The notes beneath the pieces are model-generated. The model was not told the origin of the DNA. It saw nothing but the letters and a program-made list of their open reading frames with translations, and ran no database searches. Source: an uncultured Ruminococcus sp. (GTDB taxonomy: Bacteria > Bacillota > Clostridia > Oscillospirales > Acutalibacteraceae). Taken from it: a stretch of 50,991 nt of DNA. Shown here piece after piece: positions 1-8,155 of this stretch (positions within the stretch are counted from its first letter, which is position 1; each line of letters begins with the position of its first letter). Made by a program: the position numbers and the translations under genes. Location of the stretch: contig CACYPV010000015.1 in assembly GCA_902776375.1 (NCBI GenBank), positions 439 through 51,429 of the forward strand, in the 5' to 3' direction.

Positions 1-762
1 AATTTTACCAGCCATGTTTTTATGAAGGACAACCCGCTTGCCAATCAAATCACCTACCACACGATATACCGCAATGTTTACCGCCATGTGGACGCGGTGC
101 ATTATCCCACCGAGTTCATACGCAATCTGTTTGAGCAGGCGGTTCATCACAGGACTAACGGGTATGTGATATCAAACGGCGTGGGCGAGCGCTTCAAGCC
201 CATAAAGATCGAAAAGCCCGCAGAATTCGCCAACAGATTCGTCATCCTGTTTTCGGGGCGTTACAGCAAAGAGAAGTGCCACAGCGTGCTTATCGACGCC
301 GCCGCGCTGTCGAAGCACAGCCGCGATATACAGCTGATTTTCGCGGGCGAGGGTCCGTTGAAGCAAAAGCTCAGGGAGCGCGCGAAGAAGCTTTACAACA
401 AGCCGCTGTTCAACTTTTTCCCGCACGACCAAATGCTCAACGTGCTCAACTACGCCGACCTGTATGTGCACCCCGCCGAGATCGAGATAGAGGCGATAGC
501 CTGCATGGAGGCGCTCGCCTGTGGGCAAGTGCCGATCATTGCGGATTCTCCGCGCAGCGCGACCGTTAAATTCGCGCTTGACGAGCGCAATCTCTTTAAA
601 AACCGCGACGCGCAGGACTTAGCCGATAAAATCGACTTTTTCATCGAGCACCCCGATGTGCTTGAGGAGTACCGCGAGCGTTACAAGGGGATAGTAGCGG
701 ACTTTTCGCAGGAAGCCTGCATGGACAAAATGGAAAAAATGTTTTACGAGGCTCTGAAATGA
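1..762 (+). CDS. Glycosyltransferase family 4 (5'-truncated by window edge)
   Basis: The reading frame is open from base 1, so the N-terminus lies outside the window and the ATG at 22 is probably internal. What remains is about 253 residues. It has the C-terminal Rossmann half of a GT-B enzyme: a VISNGV linker, the nucleotide-binding strand around VILFSGRYSKEK, and an E-x7-E type acceptor/donor motif in HPAEIEIEAIACMEALACG. GT4 enzymes transfer a sugar from a nucleotide donor with retention; lipid or polysaccharide acceptors are typical. Its stop overlaps the start of a PlsC-like acyltransferase (ATGA at 759-762), so the two are translationally coupled and a glycolipid role is a reasonable inference. 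The acceptor cannot be told from sequence. Confidence 0.85.
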   Translation, partial: NFTSHVFMKDNPLANQITYHTIYRNVYRHVDAVHYPTEFIRNLFEQAVHHRTNGYVISNGVGERFKPIKIEKPAEFANRFVILFSGRYSKEKCHSVLIDAAALSKHSRDIQLIFAGEGPLKQKLRERAKKLYNKPLFNFFPHDQMLNVLNYADLYVHPAEIEIEAIACMEALACGQVPIIADSPRSATVKFALDERNLFKNRDAQDLADKIDFFIEHPDVLEEYRERYKGIVADFSQEACMDKMEKMFYEALK

Positions 763-1478
763 AGCGCGTTTATTACTACAGCGACGAGGTGAACGACGAT
801 TTCGCGTCCACCAACGGCAAGATAAACAGCGACACGGTGAACGGCGATTATCGCTACAGTCACCCGTCCGTCGGGTGGAAGATAGCTTCGTTTTTCGCTT
901 ATCGCGTTATCGCCACGCCGCTTGTATGGCTTTACACCAAGGTGTGGCTGGGCGTTAGGGTCAAGAACCGCAGGGCGCTGCGAAAGGTCAAGGGCTGCTT
1001 TGTGTATATGAACCACACGCAGAACATAGCCGACGCGTTCACCCCCACCATTTCGGCGTTCCCCAAGCGCGCCTATGTCGTTACGGGACCCGAAACGGTG
1101 TCTATCAAGGGCATACATGTGCTGGTTGCACTGCTGGGCGCTATTCCGCTGCCGTCGGCGCTGTCCGCCTACCGCAATTTTGAGCATAGGCTAAAAGAGG
1201 CTATGCAGGAAAAAGCGGCGGTGTTTATCTACCCGGAGGCGCATATCTGGCCTTACTGCAACTTTGTGCGGAGCTTTCCCGACAAGTCGTTTTCCTACCC
1301 CTGCCGCACGGGCTCGCCGGTCGTGGCGGCGGTCACGGTCTATCGTCCCGACCCCTCGCTGCCCGAAAAGCAGGCGCGCAAGAAGCTGCGCGATCAGGCT
1401 TATGAGTTTATGTCGCGCACCGCGAAGGAGAACGGCAGCTATGAGTATGTCAAGTATATAAAGGCCAGCGAGTTATAA
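759..1478 (+). CDS. PlsC-like glycerolipid acyltransferase
   Basis: 239 residues. The PlsC/AGPAT superfamily transfers an acyl chain to a glycerol-phosphate or related lipid at the membrane. Visible are a hydrophobic stretch near residues 45-65, an NHTQ block at 85-88 followed by D92 (HX5D rather than the classic HX4D), and a YPEAHIWPY block at 158-166 where family members usually have FPEGTR. This divergent form, with an N-terminal YYYSDE-NDDFA signature, is one I recall from clostridial genomes. It starts at the ATG overlapping the upstream glycosyltransferase stop. Its own stop codon (TTA TAA) lies inside a heptanucleotide repeat array, so the extreme C-terminus may have been altered by array growth. 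Confidence 0.75.
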   Translation: MKRVYYYSDEVNDDFASTNGKINSDTVNGDYRYSHPSVGWKIASFFAYRVIATPLVWLYTKVWLGVRVKNRRALRKVKGCFVYMNHTQNIADAFTPTISAFPKRAYVVTGPETVSIKGIHVLVALLGAIPLPSALSAYRNFEHRLKEAMQEKAAVFIYPEAHIWPYCNFVRSFPDKSFSYPCRTGSPVVAAVTVYRPDPSLPEKQARKKLRDQAYEFMSRTAKENGSYEYVKYIKASEL

Positions 1479-1549
1479 GTAATAAGTTATAAGTAATAAG
1501 TTATAAGTAATAAGTAATAAGTAATAAGTAATAAGTAATAAGTTATAAG
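1473..1549 (+). repeat. Heptamer tandem array, TWATAAG x11
   Basis: Eleven head-to-tail 7-bp units, either TTATAAG or TAATAAG, with no length variation. The first unit contains the last codon and stop of the acyltransferase gene. The same unit is found 32 kb away after murA. Confidence 0.95.
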
Positions 1550-1580
1550 CAGCTGTTATTATAAGTAACAAGCAACTGTC

Positions 1581-1612
1581 AGGGGTTGGGCTTTGAGCCT
1601 GCCCCTTTTTTG
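1581..1612 (+). terminator. Rho-independent terminator
   Basis: GGGG/CCCC stem (1582-1585 with 1602-1605) with an inner GGC/GCC helix, followed by six T. It closes the glycosyltransferase-acyltransferase unit. Confidence 0.7.
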
Positions 1613-1655
1613 CGCTTTTCGGGAGATAGGCGGCGCAAATTTAAGCTCATTGGTA

Positions 1656-1684
1656 TTGCACAGTTATGATAAATAGTGTATAAT
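1656..1684 (+). promoter_or_regulatory. Sigma-A-like promoter of the PH-domain gene
   Basis: TTGCAC at 1656-1661, 17-bp spacer, TATAAT at 1679-1684. The start codon is 72 bp downstream. Confidence 0.7.
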
Positions 1685-1755
1685 TGATTTACGGTATACG
1701 GAGCGCGTTTTTGCTCCGCTAATTTCAAAAAAGCGCCGCAGATCAGGAGGATATT

Positions 1756-2133
1756 ATGATCGATTTTGCAAAAGATACGGTTTTTAAGCTTAAACAGACT
1801 GATAACGCCGACGGCGAAAAAATGGTCGCTCCGCTGCTGACAGAGGGCGAGCGGGTCTTGTCGACGTACAAAGAGATGCGCGACATGGTGGTGTTCACCG
1901 ACAAGCGCGTGATCTCTGTAAATGTGCAGAAGCTCACGGGCAAGAAGAAGGATTTTACCTCGCTGCCCTATGCGAAGATATCGGTGTTCTCGGTCGAGAC
2001 CGCGGGCATGTTCGATATCGACAGCGAGCTCGACATGTGGTTCAGCGGACTGGGTCACGTGCGCTTTGAATTTACGGGGCGCAGCGATATAGCGTTCATA
2101 GGCAGGATAATCGCCGAGCACGCGCTGAGATAA
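1756..2133 (+). CDS. Bacterial PH-domain protein
   Basis: 125 residues, matching the small bacterial pleckstrin-homology family (bPH_1-like). The core reads as alternating beta strands: GERVLSTYKEMRDMVVFTDKRVISVN, then TSLPYAKISVFSVE, then LDMWFSGLGHVRFEF, and a C-terminal helix FIGRIIAEHAL. The VVFTDKRVI strand is the most typical element. Family function is poorly defined; many are stand-alone cytosolic proteins. AGGAGG at 1745-1750 supports the ATG at 1756. The next gene starts six bases after its stop, so both probably share the promoter at 1656. Confidence 0.75.
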   Translation: MIDFAKDTVFKLKQTDNADGEKMVAPLLTEGERVLSTYKEMRDMVVFTDKRVISVNVQKLTGKKKDFTSLPYAKISVFSVETAGMFDIDSELDMWFSGLGHVRFEFTGRSDIAFIGRIIAEHALR

Positions 2134-2138
2134 ACACT

Positions 2139-3503
2139 ATGGAATTTATAAAAAAGCATCGCGCAAAGCTTCCCTACGCGATATTCGCCGTGCTGGGGCT
2201 GTTCTCGCTATGCCTTGCTTTCAGCGGAGATCTGTGGTTTGACGAGGCTTATACGGTGTCGCTCATCCGTCACGACTTCGGCGAGGTCGTAGATATTTTA
2301 AAGACCGACATGCATCCGCCGCTGTACTTTTTGTCGCTAAAGCTGTTTTGCTCGGTTTTCGGCTACTCCTTAGCCGTCACCAAAATCTTTTCGGCGCTGG
2401 GGTATCTGGCGACGCTGTCGCTTGGCTTGACTATTGTCAAAAAGCATTACGGCGCGCGAAGCTCGATAGTTTATATGCTGACCGTGGGCGCGATACCCAT
2501 GGCGCTGTATTTCAGCGTTCAGCAGCGGTCGTACCAGTGGTGCATTTTCTTTGTCACGCTTTGCTTTTTAAAGGCGCTGCTGTTCCTTGAAACGCGCAAG
2601 CCTACGCACTGCGTTCTGTTCGTTATAGCGGGGCTGGGCGCCGCGTACAACCACATATACGCGCTGTTGGCGGTGGGCGTGGTGTTCGCGTTTGTCAACG
2701 TTTACGCCTTGGCAAAGGACAGAAAGCTTTTCAAGTTCGCTCTAATTTCGGACGCGGCTATGATCGCGGGCTTCTCGCCGTGGCTGATACAGCTTTTGGA
2801 TCAGACAAAAGCGGCTTCGGGCAGCTTTTGGCTTACGGGCGTCGAGCCGTTGTCGGTCATCGTGTTTGCTTCGGGGCTTGCTTTTTCGGCGCTTATCCTC
2901 GCAAAAAAAGAAAACCGCAGGCCGGCTGTGGTCTTCGCGATCGTTTGCGTATTGAGCGTTCAGGCGATAGGGTTGTTCGTCACGGTGTTCATCCGCCCGT
3001 TTTACATTGCGCGCTACTGCGTTGTGACGCTCGGCGTTTTCGCCCTGCTTATCGCGTTCGGCGTGCGTGACGTTAAAAAAGGACTGAAAAAATTCGTCCT
3101 GATTTTGCTGTGCGTACTGAATGTCGCCTGCTTTGCGGTCACCGCGACCTTTGAGTACAGCGCCTCGATGAGCAGTTTTTTCGACCGCCTCGACAAAAGG
3201 CTCGGCGCGAACGACACCTTTGTGTACTGCGACAGCAGCTTTGGGATAATGTCGTATTACTATCCCGAACACGAGCACATCTGCACCTACAACGAGGCGT
3301 GGTTTGCGGCTTTTGACAACGTTGAGTGTATAGAGAAGGACGAGGTGGGCGAGAAGGTCGGTTTCGGCGACCCCGTCTGGCTTGTGAAAAACGCGCAGAC
3401 AAGGCTCCCCGACTATATCAAAAGCAGCTTCACGGCTGAGAAGGTCGATAGCTTTAGGTGCGATTTCAATTATTTTGAGCTGTATTCACTAAGTAAAAGA
3501 TAA
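2139..3503 (+). CDS. GT39/PMT-like membrane glycosyltransferase
   Basis: 454 residues with roughly ten hydrophobic segments and a short soluble C-terminus. The first periplasmic loop carries the hallmark of polyprenyl-phosphate-sugar-dependent GT-C enzymes: D35-E36 in the WFDEAY block and HPPLYF at about 59-64. Such enzymes move a sugar from a lipid-phosphate carrier to a protein or lipid outside the membrane. Residues after about 340 form the soluble tail. It follows the PH-domain gene by five bases. Acceptor unknown. Confidence 0.75.
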   Translation: MEFIKKHRAKLPYAIFAVLGLFSLCLAFSGDLWFDEAYTVSLIRHDFGEVVDILKTDMHPPLYFLSLKLFCSVFGYSLAVTKIFSALGYLATLSLGLTIVKKHYGARSSIVYMLTVGAIPMALYFSVQQRSYQWCIFFVTLCFLKALLFLETRKPTHCVLFVIAGLGAAYNHIYALLAVGVVFAFVNVYALAKDRKLFKFALISDAAMIAGFSPWLIQLLDQTKAASGSFWLTGVEPLSVIVFASGLAFSALILAKKENRRPAVVFAIVCVLSVQAIGLFVTVFIRPFYIARYCVVTLGVFALLIAFGVRDVKKGLKKFVLILLCVLNVACFAVTATFEYSASMSSFFDRLDKRLGANDTFVYCDSSFGIMSYYYPEHEHICTYNEAWFAAFDNVECIEKDEVGEKVGFGDPVWLVKNAQTRLPDYIKSSFTAEKVDSFRCDFNYFELYSLSKR

Positions 3504-3518
3504 TATACGGCATGTAAT

Positions 3519-3547
3519 AAGGGGCTTCCGCTTGGAAACCCCTTTGT
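3519..3547. terminator. Bidirectional terminator between convergent genes
   Basis: AAGGGG...CCCCTT stem with inner TTCC/GGAA; T-rich on the plus side and A-rich before it, so it can serve both converging genes. Confidence 0.7.
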
Positions 3548-3549
3548 TA

Positions 3550-4467
3550 TTATTTTAAATCCTTTGTTTCAAAACTGAACGCGGTCGACGCGGAGTATTC
3601 GCCCGCTGAGCCGTTGCTTTCGCCGTCCTCACCCATGCAGTAAAGCAAAACAGTGCAATCTACCGTTTGGCTTTGCTTGGGCAGGCTGTAGTAAAATAAG
3701 GCGGTCATGGTTTCGCCCGCGCCCAAAGTTATGTTTCCGTCGTCGTCTTGCTTTTTGTCTGTCTGAGAAAACAGGTAGTTATCATAATCAAACGCGGAAT
3801 CGACCATATTCAGCAGCGGGAACATATACATCTGCTTGGTATCCGTCGTGTTTTTTACGGTGACCGTTAAAGCCGCAGGCTGTTTATTGCTGTCAGAAAG
3901 CGGAAAGTCGTAAAGGTTTACGCCGGCAAGGCTTATTTCGCCGCTATCAAAGCTGAATGTCTCTCCTGTTTTGTGCACCGCGCTGTCGTTATATACCTTT
4001 GGCACCTTATAATCGCTGCCGTCAAGCAGCTGATCCAAGCCTTCGGCGGCGTGGGTGGGCAGTTCGCTTTCGTCTTGGGCGAAATCCTCAAGGTCTATTG
4101 CCGCGCCGCTGAGAAAATCGCGGCTTTCGTCCAACGCTTTTGTAGCTTTAGAGTAGTACTTGCGCTCAAGGCTGAACGAAAGTATTTGAAAAACAACGCC
4201 GGTTACGAGCGCAGCCGCTATCACCGCAAGCAAGCATAATGCCGCGATCTTTAGCCCTTTGCCGCTTTTGGCGGGAGCGGGCTCTTTTTTCGCTTTGGAG
4301 GTATCGCCTGTGTTGTGTATGGGCGCTTCGGCAAACGCCGGGTTTTCGGCGGCGGGCTCGGGAGCCGCGTAGTAGGGCATGGGCTGCTCAGCCGGATACG
4401 CCGGGACTCCGCAGATGGGGCATACCGCCTCGTTGTCATATGTAAATCCGCAGTTGCTGCATTTCAT
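3550..4467 (-). CDS. Zinc-ribbon membrane protein, function unknown
   Basis: 305 residues from the ATG at 4467-4465; a GTG nine bases earlier (4476) would overlap the GAGGTGG ribosome site at 4479-4473, so ATG is preferred. The N-terminus is a zinc ribbon (C3-x2-C6 ... C16-x2-C19), then a Pro/Ala/Glu linker, one membrane helix near residues 72-98, and an extracytoplasmic domain rich in beta strands that looks like the DUF4352/DUF5067-type immunoglobulin-like folds (LTVTVKNTTDTKQMYMFPLL). Clostridia have many proteins of this plan. No partner is visible; transcribed alone, divergent from phoH. Confidence 0.65.
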   Translation of the reverse strand: MKCSNCGFTYDNEAVCPICGVPAYPAEQPMPYYAAPEPAAENPAFAEAPIHNTGDTSKAKKEPAPAKSGKGLKIAALCLLAVIAAALVTGVVFQILSFSLERKYYSKATKALDESRDFLSGAAIDLEDFAQDESELPTHAAEGLDQLLDGSDYKVPKVYNDSAVHKTGETFSFDSGEISLAGVNLYDFPLSDSNKQPAALTVTVKNTTDTKQMYMFPLLNMVDSAFDYDNYLFSQTDKKQDDDGNITLGAGETMTALFYYSLPKQSQTVDCTVLLYCMGEDGESNGSAGEYSASTAFSFETKDLK

Positions 4468-4479
4468 TATTACCACCTC

Positions 4480-4735
4480 AAAAATATAATATCACACACT
4501 TATAACAAAGTCAACGCCCGTTATTGCCGCATGGCGCGTGCCGGGCGAGCGTTGCCGACAGGCGGCGGAGATGTTCATTCTTGCCCGAAGTATTCATTTT
4601 TTTGCTAATAAAACATTTTGGAATGGCAACAAACACAAATGAACACAAAAAGATGACCCTGAAATTGTGCGTTTATACAAAAATGTGAAAATCTTACAGT
4701 TTTTTCAAATTTCATAACAAATTATGGTTTAAATG
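4480..4735. other. Divergent intergenic region
   Basis: About 290 bases between the zinc-ribbon gene and phoH. The half next to phoH is AT-rich and ends in the phoH promoter. I see no gene, strong hairpin or riboswitch. Confidence 0.6.
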
Positions 4736-4744
4736 TGCTACAAT
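4736..4744 (+). promoter_or_regulatory. Extended -10 promoter of phoH
   Basis: TGCTACAAT (TG-N-TACAAT) at 4736-4744 with no good -35. Transcription would begin near 4751, only about 9 bases before the first usable in-frame ATG. Confidence 0.55.
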
Positions 4745-4759
4745 TATATACGTATAAAA

Positions 4760-5743
4760 ATGCACCGTAAGGAGTTATGCGCAACGGAACACATCATCAA
4801 CATTGACAGAATGGAAAACGCTGTGGCGCTGTTCGGCAGCTTTGACAGCAACATAAAGCTTATTGAGCGCGAATTCGGCGTTAAGATAACCTGCCGCGGC
4901 AGCGAGCTGAAAATCGAGGGCGACGCGGAGCTTTCGGCAAAGGCGACGACCGTTATCGAGAGCCTGCTGCAGTTTTTGAGCAGGGGCGAGGCGCTCAGCG
5001 AGCAGAACGTGCGATACTGCATTTCGCTTGTGAACGCCGGCAGCGAGGAGAAGATAGAGGAGCTTGCGGGCGACTGCATTTGCATAACCTCGAAGGGCAA
5101 GCCGATAAAGCCCAAGACGATAGGGCAGAAGCGCTACTGCAACCTTATCGCTAAGAACACCATAACCATAGGCGTGGGTCCCGCCGGTACGGGCAAGACT
5201 TACCTTGCCGTAGCTATGGCGGTAACAGCCTTTCGCAGCAAGCAGGTCAACCGTATAATCCTCACGCGTCCGGCGGTCGAGGCGGGCGAGAAGCTCGGCT
5301 TCCTCCCGGGCGATCTGCAAAGCAAGGTCGACCCGTATCTGCGCCCTCTGTACGACGCGCTGTTTGACATGCTGGGCGCCGAGACCTACCAAAAATACGT
5401 TGAGCGCGGCAATATCGAGGTCGCTCCGCTGGCGTACATGCGCGGAAGAACGCTCGACGACAGCTTCATCATCCTCGACGAGGCTCAGAATACCACGCGC
5501 GAGCAGATGAAGATGTTCCTGACGCGCCTGGGCTTCAACTCCAAAATGGTCATCACGGGTGACATCACGCAGATAGACCTGCCCAACGGCGCGAGAAGCG
5601 GACTTAAAGACTGCATGAAGATACTGAGGAACATCGACGGCATAGGGCAGTGCACCTTTGACGAAAAGGACGTTGTGCGCCACCGCTTGGTGCAGGACAT
5701 CATAAAAGCATACGCGAAGCTTGACCAAAGCTCAAAACGATAA
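4760..5743 (+). CDS. phoH: PhoH-family ATPase
   Basis: PhoH-like P-loop NTPase/putative RNA helicase, with N-terminal KH-like segment (FGVKITCRGSELKIEG), Walker A G140PAGTGKT, and Walker B IILDEAQN. About 327 residues from ATG 4760. In clostridia it sits with ybeY and acts in RNA metabolism by association. The start is unclear: the clear Shine-Dalgarno AAGGAG (4769-4774) lies inside this reading frame, the ATG two bases after it (4777) is out of frame and gives only nine codons, and homologs as I recall begin near T-E-H-I-I-N-I (codon ACG at 4784). First gene of a run continuing to era. Confidence 0.9.
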   Translation: MHRKELCATEHIINIDRMENAVALFGSFDSNIKLIEREFGVKITCRGSELKIEGDAELSAKATTVIESLLQFLSRGEALSEQNVRYCISLVNAGSEEKIEELAGDCICITSKGKPIKPKTIGQKRYCNLIAKNTITIGVGPAGTGKTYLAVAMAVTAFRSKQVNRIILTRPAVEAGEKLGFLPGDLQSKVDPYLRPLYDALFDMLGAETYQKYVERGNIEVAPLAYMRGRTLDDSFIILDEAQNTTREQMKMFLTRLGFNSKMVITGDITQIDLPNGARSGLKDCMKILRNIDGIGQCTFDEKDVVRHRLVQDIIKAYAKLDQSSKR

Positions 5744-5786
5744 ATAATCGACCTATAGATATACAATTACTGAAAAGGGTGGTAAC

Positions 5787-6290
5787 ATGGCAGACAAAAT
5801 CAGAGTAGTAATCACAAACAAGCAGAAAACCGTTAAGATCCCCACGGGCATACGCATGCTGGTTCGCCGCTGCTGCAACGCTGTTTTGCAGCTCGAAAAA
5901 TTTGAGGGACCGGCTGAGATCAGCGTTACCTTCACCGACAACGAGGGTATCCGCGAGCTCAACAAGCAGTATCGCGACAAGGACATCGAAACCGACGTTC
6001 TGTCCTTCCCGATGGGTGAAAACGGCGTTTACGACATCGATATGGAGACCGGCGCGAAAATCTTGGGCGACGTTGTTATCTCCGTAGAGAAGGCGCGCGA
6101 TCAGGCTCAGGTCTACGGTCACAGCTTCCAGCGCGAGATCGGTTATCTGACCGCGCACAGCGTGCTGCACCTGCTGGGCTACGATCATGTTGAAAAGCTT
6201 GAAAAGGTGAGAATGAGAGAAAAAGAGGAGCTTGTTATGGAACAGCTCGGTCTGCCCGCATCCTCAAGCTATATCGTTGACAAGGTATGA
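5787..6290 (+). CDS. ybeY: Endoribonuclease YbeY
   Basis: 167 residues. The zinc site HSVLHLLGYDH (H124, H128, H134) is diagnostic. YbeY is a single-strand endoribonuclease for 16S rRNA 3' maturation and ribosome quality control. The family core (DIETDVLSFPMGE) is present. AAGGGTGG before the ATG at 5787. Follows phoH by 43 bases, as in most Firmicutes. Confidence 0.95.
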   Translation: MADKIRVVITNKQKTVKIPTGIRMLVRRCCNAVLQLEKFEGPAEISVTFTDNEGIRELNKQYRDKDIETDVLSFPMGENGVYDIDMETGAKILGDVVISVEKARDQAQVYGHSFQREIGYLTAHSVLHLLGYDHVEKLEKVRMREKEELVMEQLGLPASSSYIVDKV

Positions 6291-6299
6291 TAAAGGTCA

Positions 6300-6764
6300 A
6301 TGAAAAAACAGCTTAAAAGCTTTGGGCATGCATTTTACGGCATTTACGGCGCGCTGAAAACCGAGGCGCACCTGCGCTTTCATTTGGTCGCGGCGGTGTT
6401 CGTGCTGATATTCGCGGGTATCTGCGGCTTTTCGGCGGAGCGCTTTGCGATACTGTTCGTGCTTATCGGCGCGGTATTGGCGCTTGAGCTCGTGAATACC
6501 GCCATAGAGCATGCCTGCAATTCGGTGACAAGGAAGTATAACGCTCAAATAAAGCTCGCAAAGGATCTGGCGGCTGCGGCGGTGCTGGTTATGGCTGCGG
6601 CGGCGGTGGCGGTGGCTGCGGTGTTTTTCATTAACGCCGAGGCATGGAATGCCCTGTGCTCCTTCTTTGCGAAATACCCGCTTGCAAGCGTGCCGCTCGG
6701 ACTGCTTGCGACGGCCTCGGTTTTGTTCGTTATGCTTTTCGGAAAAGGAAAGAAGAAAGTATAA
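6300..6764 (+). CDS. dgkA: Diacylglycerol/undecaprenol kinase
   Basis: 154 residues. Small integral membrane kinase of the DgkA family. The conserved E-x2-NTAIE block (ALELVNTAIEHACNSV) and the KLAKDLAAAAVL helix are visible, with three to four membrane helices. In Gram-positives the member at this locus generally phosphorylates undecaprenol. The C-terminus (residues 115-154) is an extra hydrophobic hairpin beyond the usual ~120-130 residues. Ten bases after ybeY; a terminator follows. Confidence 0.9.
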   Translation: MKKQLKSFGHAFYGIYGALKTEAHLRFHLVAAVFVLIFAGICGFSAERFAILFVLIGAVLALELVNTAIEHACNSVTRKYNAQIKLAKDLAAAAVLVMAAAAVAVAAVFFINAEAWNALCSFFAKYPLASVPLGLLATASVLFVMLFGKGKKKV

Positions 6765-6767
6765 GAT

Positions 6768-6800
6768 AAAGAGGACGGCATATTCTTACGTCCTCTTTTT
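6768..6800 (+). terminator. Terminator between dgkA and era
   Basis: AAAGAGGACG (6768-6777) pairs with CGTCCTCTTT (6789-6798) ahead of a T run. It implies that era is at least partly uncoupled from the ybeY-dgkA message, although no clear promoter separates them. Confidence 0.75.
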
Positions 6801-6816
6801 ATCGGGAGATAAATAT

Positions 6817-7725
6817 ATGGATCAAAATGATAAATCCGCTTTTGTAGCCATCGTAGGCAGACCCAACGTGGGCAAAAGCTCAATACTCAACCGCCTGCTC
6901 GGACAGAAGATAGCCATAGTTTCGTCAAAGCCTCAGACAACGCGCAACCGCATAACGGGCGTGCTGACCGAGGGGGAGTACCAGCTGGTGTTCTTCGACA
7001 CCCCGGGCATGCACAAGCCGAAAAACACCCTCGGAAAGTACATGGTGCGCTCCGTCAACGAGAGCGTGGGCGGCGTGGACTGCTGTATGCTGGTGGTCGA
7101 GGCGGGCAGAGAGCCCGGGCAGACCGAGCTGAACCTCATCGAAAAGTTCAAGGCGCTCGATATGCCCGCGATACTGGCGATAAACAAGATCGACATGCTA
7201 AAGGAAAAGGACGAGCTGATGAAGCAGATACTCGCCTACTCGCAGCTTTATAACTTCGAGGCGGTCGTGCCCGTGAGCGCGCAGGACGGCAGCGGCATGA
7301 ACGAGCTGCTCGACGAGCTCAAAAAGCAGGCGGGCGAGGGCGGCCACTTTTTTGACGAGGACACCCTTACCGACCAGCCGGAGCGCGTTATCGTCGCTGA
7401 GATAATCCGCGAAAAGATCTTGCGCCTGACCGACAGGGAGATACCCCACGGCACCGCCGTGCTGATAGAAAAGATGAAGACGCGCGACAACGGAATACTC
7501 GATATCGACGCCACTATCTTTTGCGAGCGCGAAACGCACAAGCGCATTTTGATAGGCAAAAACGGCGAAATGCTGAAAAAGATCAGCACCTACGCGCGGC
7601 AGGATATAGAGCGCTTTTTCGACTGCAAGGTCTTTTTGCAGACGTGGATAAAGGTCAAAGAGGACTGGCGCAACCGCGCGCAGCTCGTGCAGAATTTCGG
7701 CTACGACGAGAGAAACTTTGATTAA
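6817..7725 (+). CDS. era: GTPase Era
   Basis: 302 residues, starting at ATG 6817 behind GGGAG. Era binds GTP and the 3' end of 16S rRNA during 30S assembly. G1 loop G14RPNVGKS, G3 D61TPGMHKPK, G4 NKID at 123-126 and a C-terminal KH domain (about 225-290, IGKNGEMLKKISTYARQDIE). An upstream in-frame extension to 6649 lies inside dgkA and is not coding. The stop at 7723-7725 is followed after three bases by a heptamer repeat element. Confidence 0.97.
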   Translation: MDQNDKSAFVAIVGRPNVGKSSILNRLLGQKIAIVSSKPQTTRNRITGVLTEGEYQLVFFDTPGMHKPKNTLGKYMVRSVNESVGGVDCCMLVVEAGREPGQTELNLIEKFKALDMPAILAINKIDMLKEKDELMKQILAYSQLYNFEAVVPVSAQDGSGMNELLDELKKQAGEGGHFFDEDTLTDQPERVIVAEIIREKILRLTDREIPHGTAVLIEKMKTRDNGILDIDATIFCERETHKRILIGKNGEMLKKISTYARQDIERFFDCKVFLQTWIKVKEDWRNRAQLVQNFGYDERNFD

Positions 7726-7728
7726 TGG

Positions 7729-7909
7729 AGAATTGACAATGGACAGTGGACGTTTGCCAATGGACAATTGAAAATTGACAATTGACAATTAATGGTGGGC
7801 TCCGCCCACACCTGATTTATATTAATACAGATTGACAAAAACGCGCGGCATTATAAATCGGAGCGAAGCGACCCTTAATTGTCCACTGTCCATTGTCCAC
7901 TGTCAACTG
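7729..7909. repeat. Composite repeat: heptamer arrays flanking a hairpin core
   Basis: Left part: 7-bp units of GACAATT/GACAATG/GACAGTG type (7729-7790, with one interruption). Core: GTGGGC-tcc-GCCCAC hairpin near 7795-7809 and a GGAGCGAAGCGACCC tract at 7860-7874. Right part: GTCCACT, GTCCATT, GTCCACT, GTCAACT (7880-7907), the reverse complement of the left units, so the element has heptamer-built inverted ends. No coding capacity. Related copies at 13223-13383 and 18502-18600. Confidence 0.85.
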
Positions 7910-7981
7910 ATCATGTCCGTCAATTATTTCCATCAATAATAACACCGCGTTATGGCAACACTACCTTTCGGAGGTGTTGTT

Positions 7982-8155
7982 ATGGACGAGATCGACCGTT
8001 GGCGGTTTTTCCTGAATTCGGGCAGCGTGATCGACTACCTCGCCTTTAAGCGGGCGCAGGAGATGGAGGACACGGGCGCCGATACCGTCAAAGTGGAGGA
8101 AACCGATGAAATTCCGCACAGAGGGCTTGATAATAAAGGAACAGAATATCGGTGA
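7982..8155 (+). CDS. yqzL: YqzL-like small protein
   Basis: 57 residues, start ATG 7982 behind GGAGGTG (7970-7976); an in-frame ATG 30 bases earlier has no ribosome site. The segment WRFFLNSGSVIDYLAFKRAQ matches the short YqzL family, which sits between era and recO in Bacillus and clostridia; function unknown. The reading frame runs 50 bases into recO, giving this copy a longer, probably unconstrained tail. Confidence 0.65.
   Translation: MDEIDRWRFFLNSGSVIDYLAFKRAQEMEDTGADTVKVEETDEIPHRGLDNKGTEYR

Noticed and set aside
4480-4735. Riboswitch or small RNA ahead of phoH
   Set aside because: AT-rich sequence without stable hairpins; the predicted leader is only about 10-30 bases.
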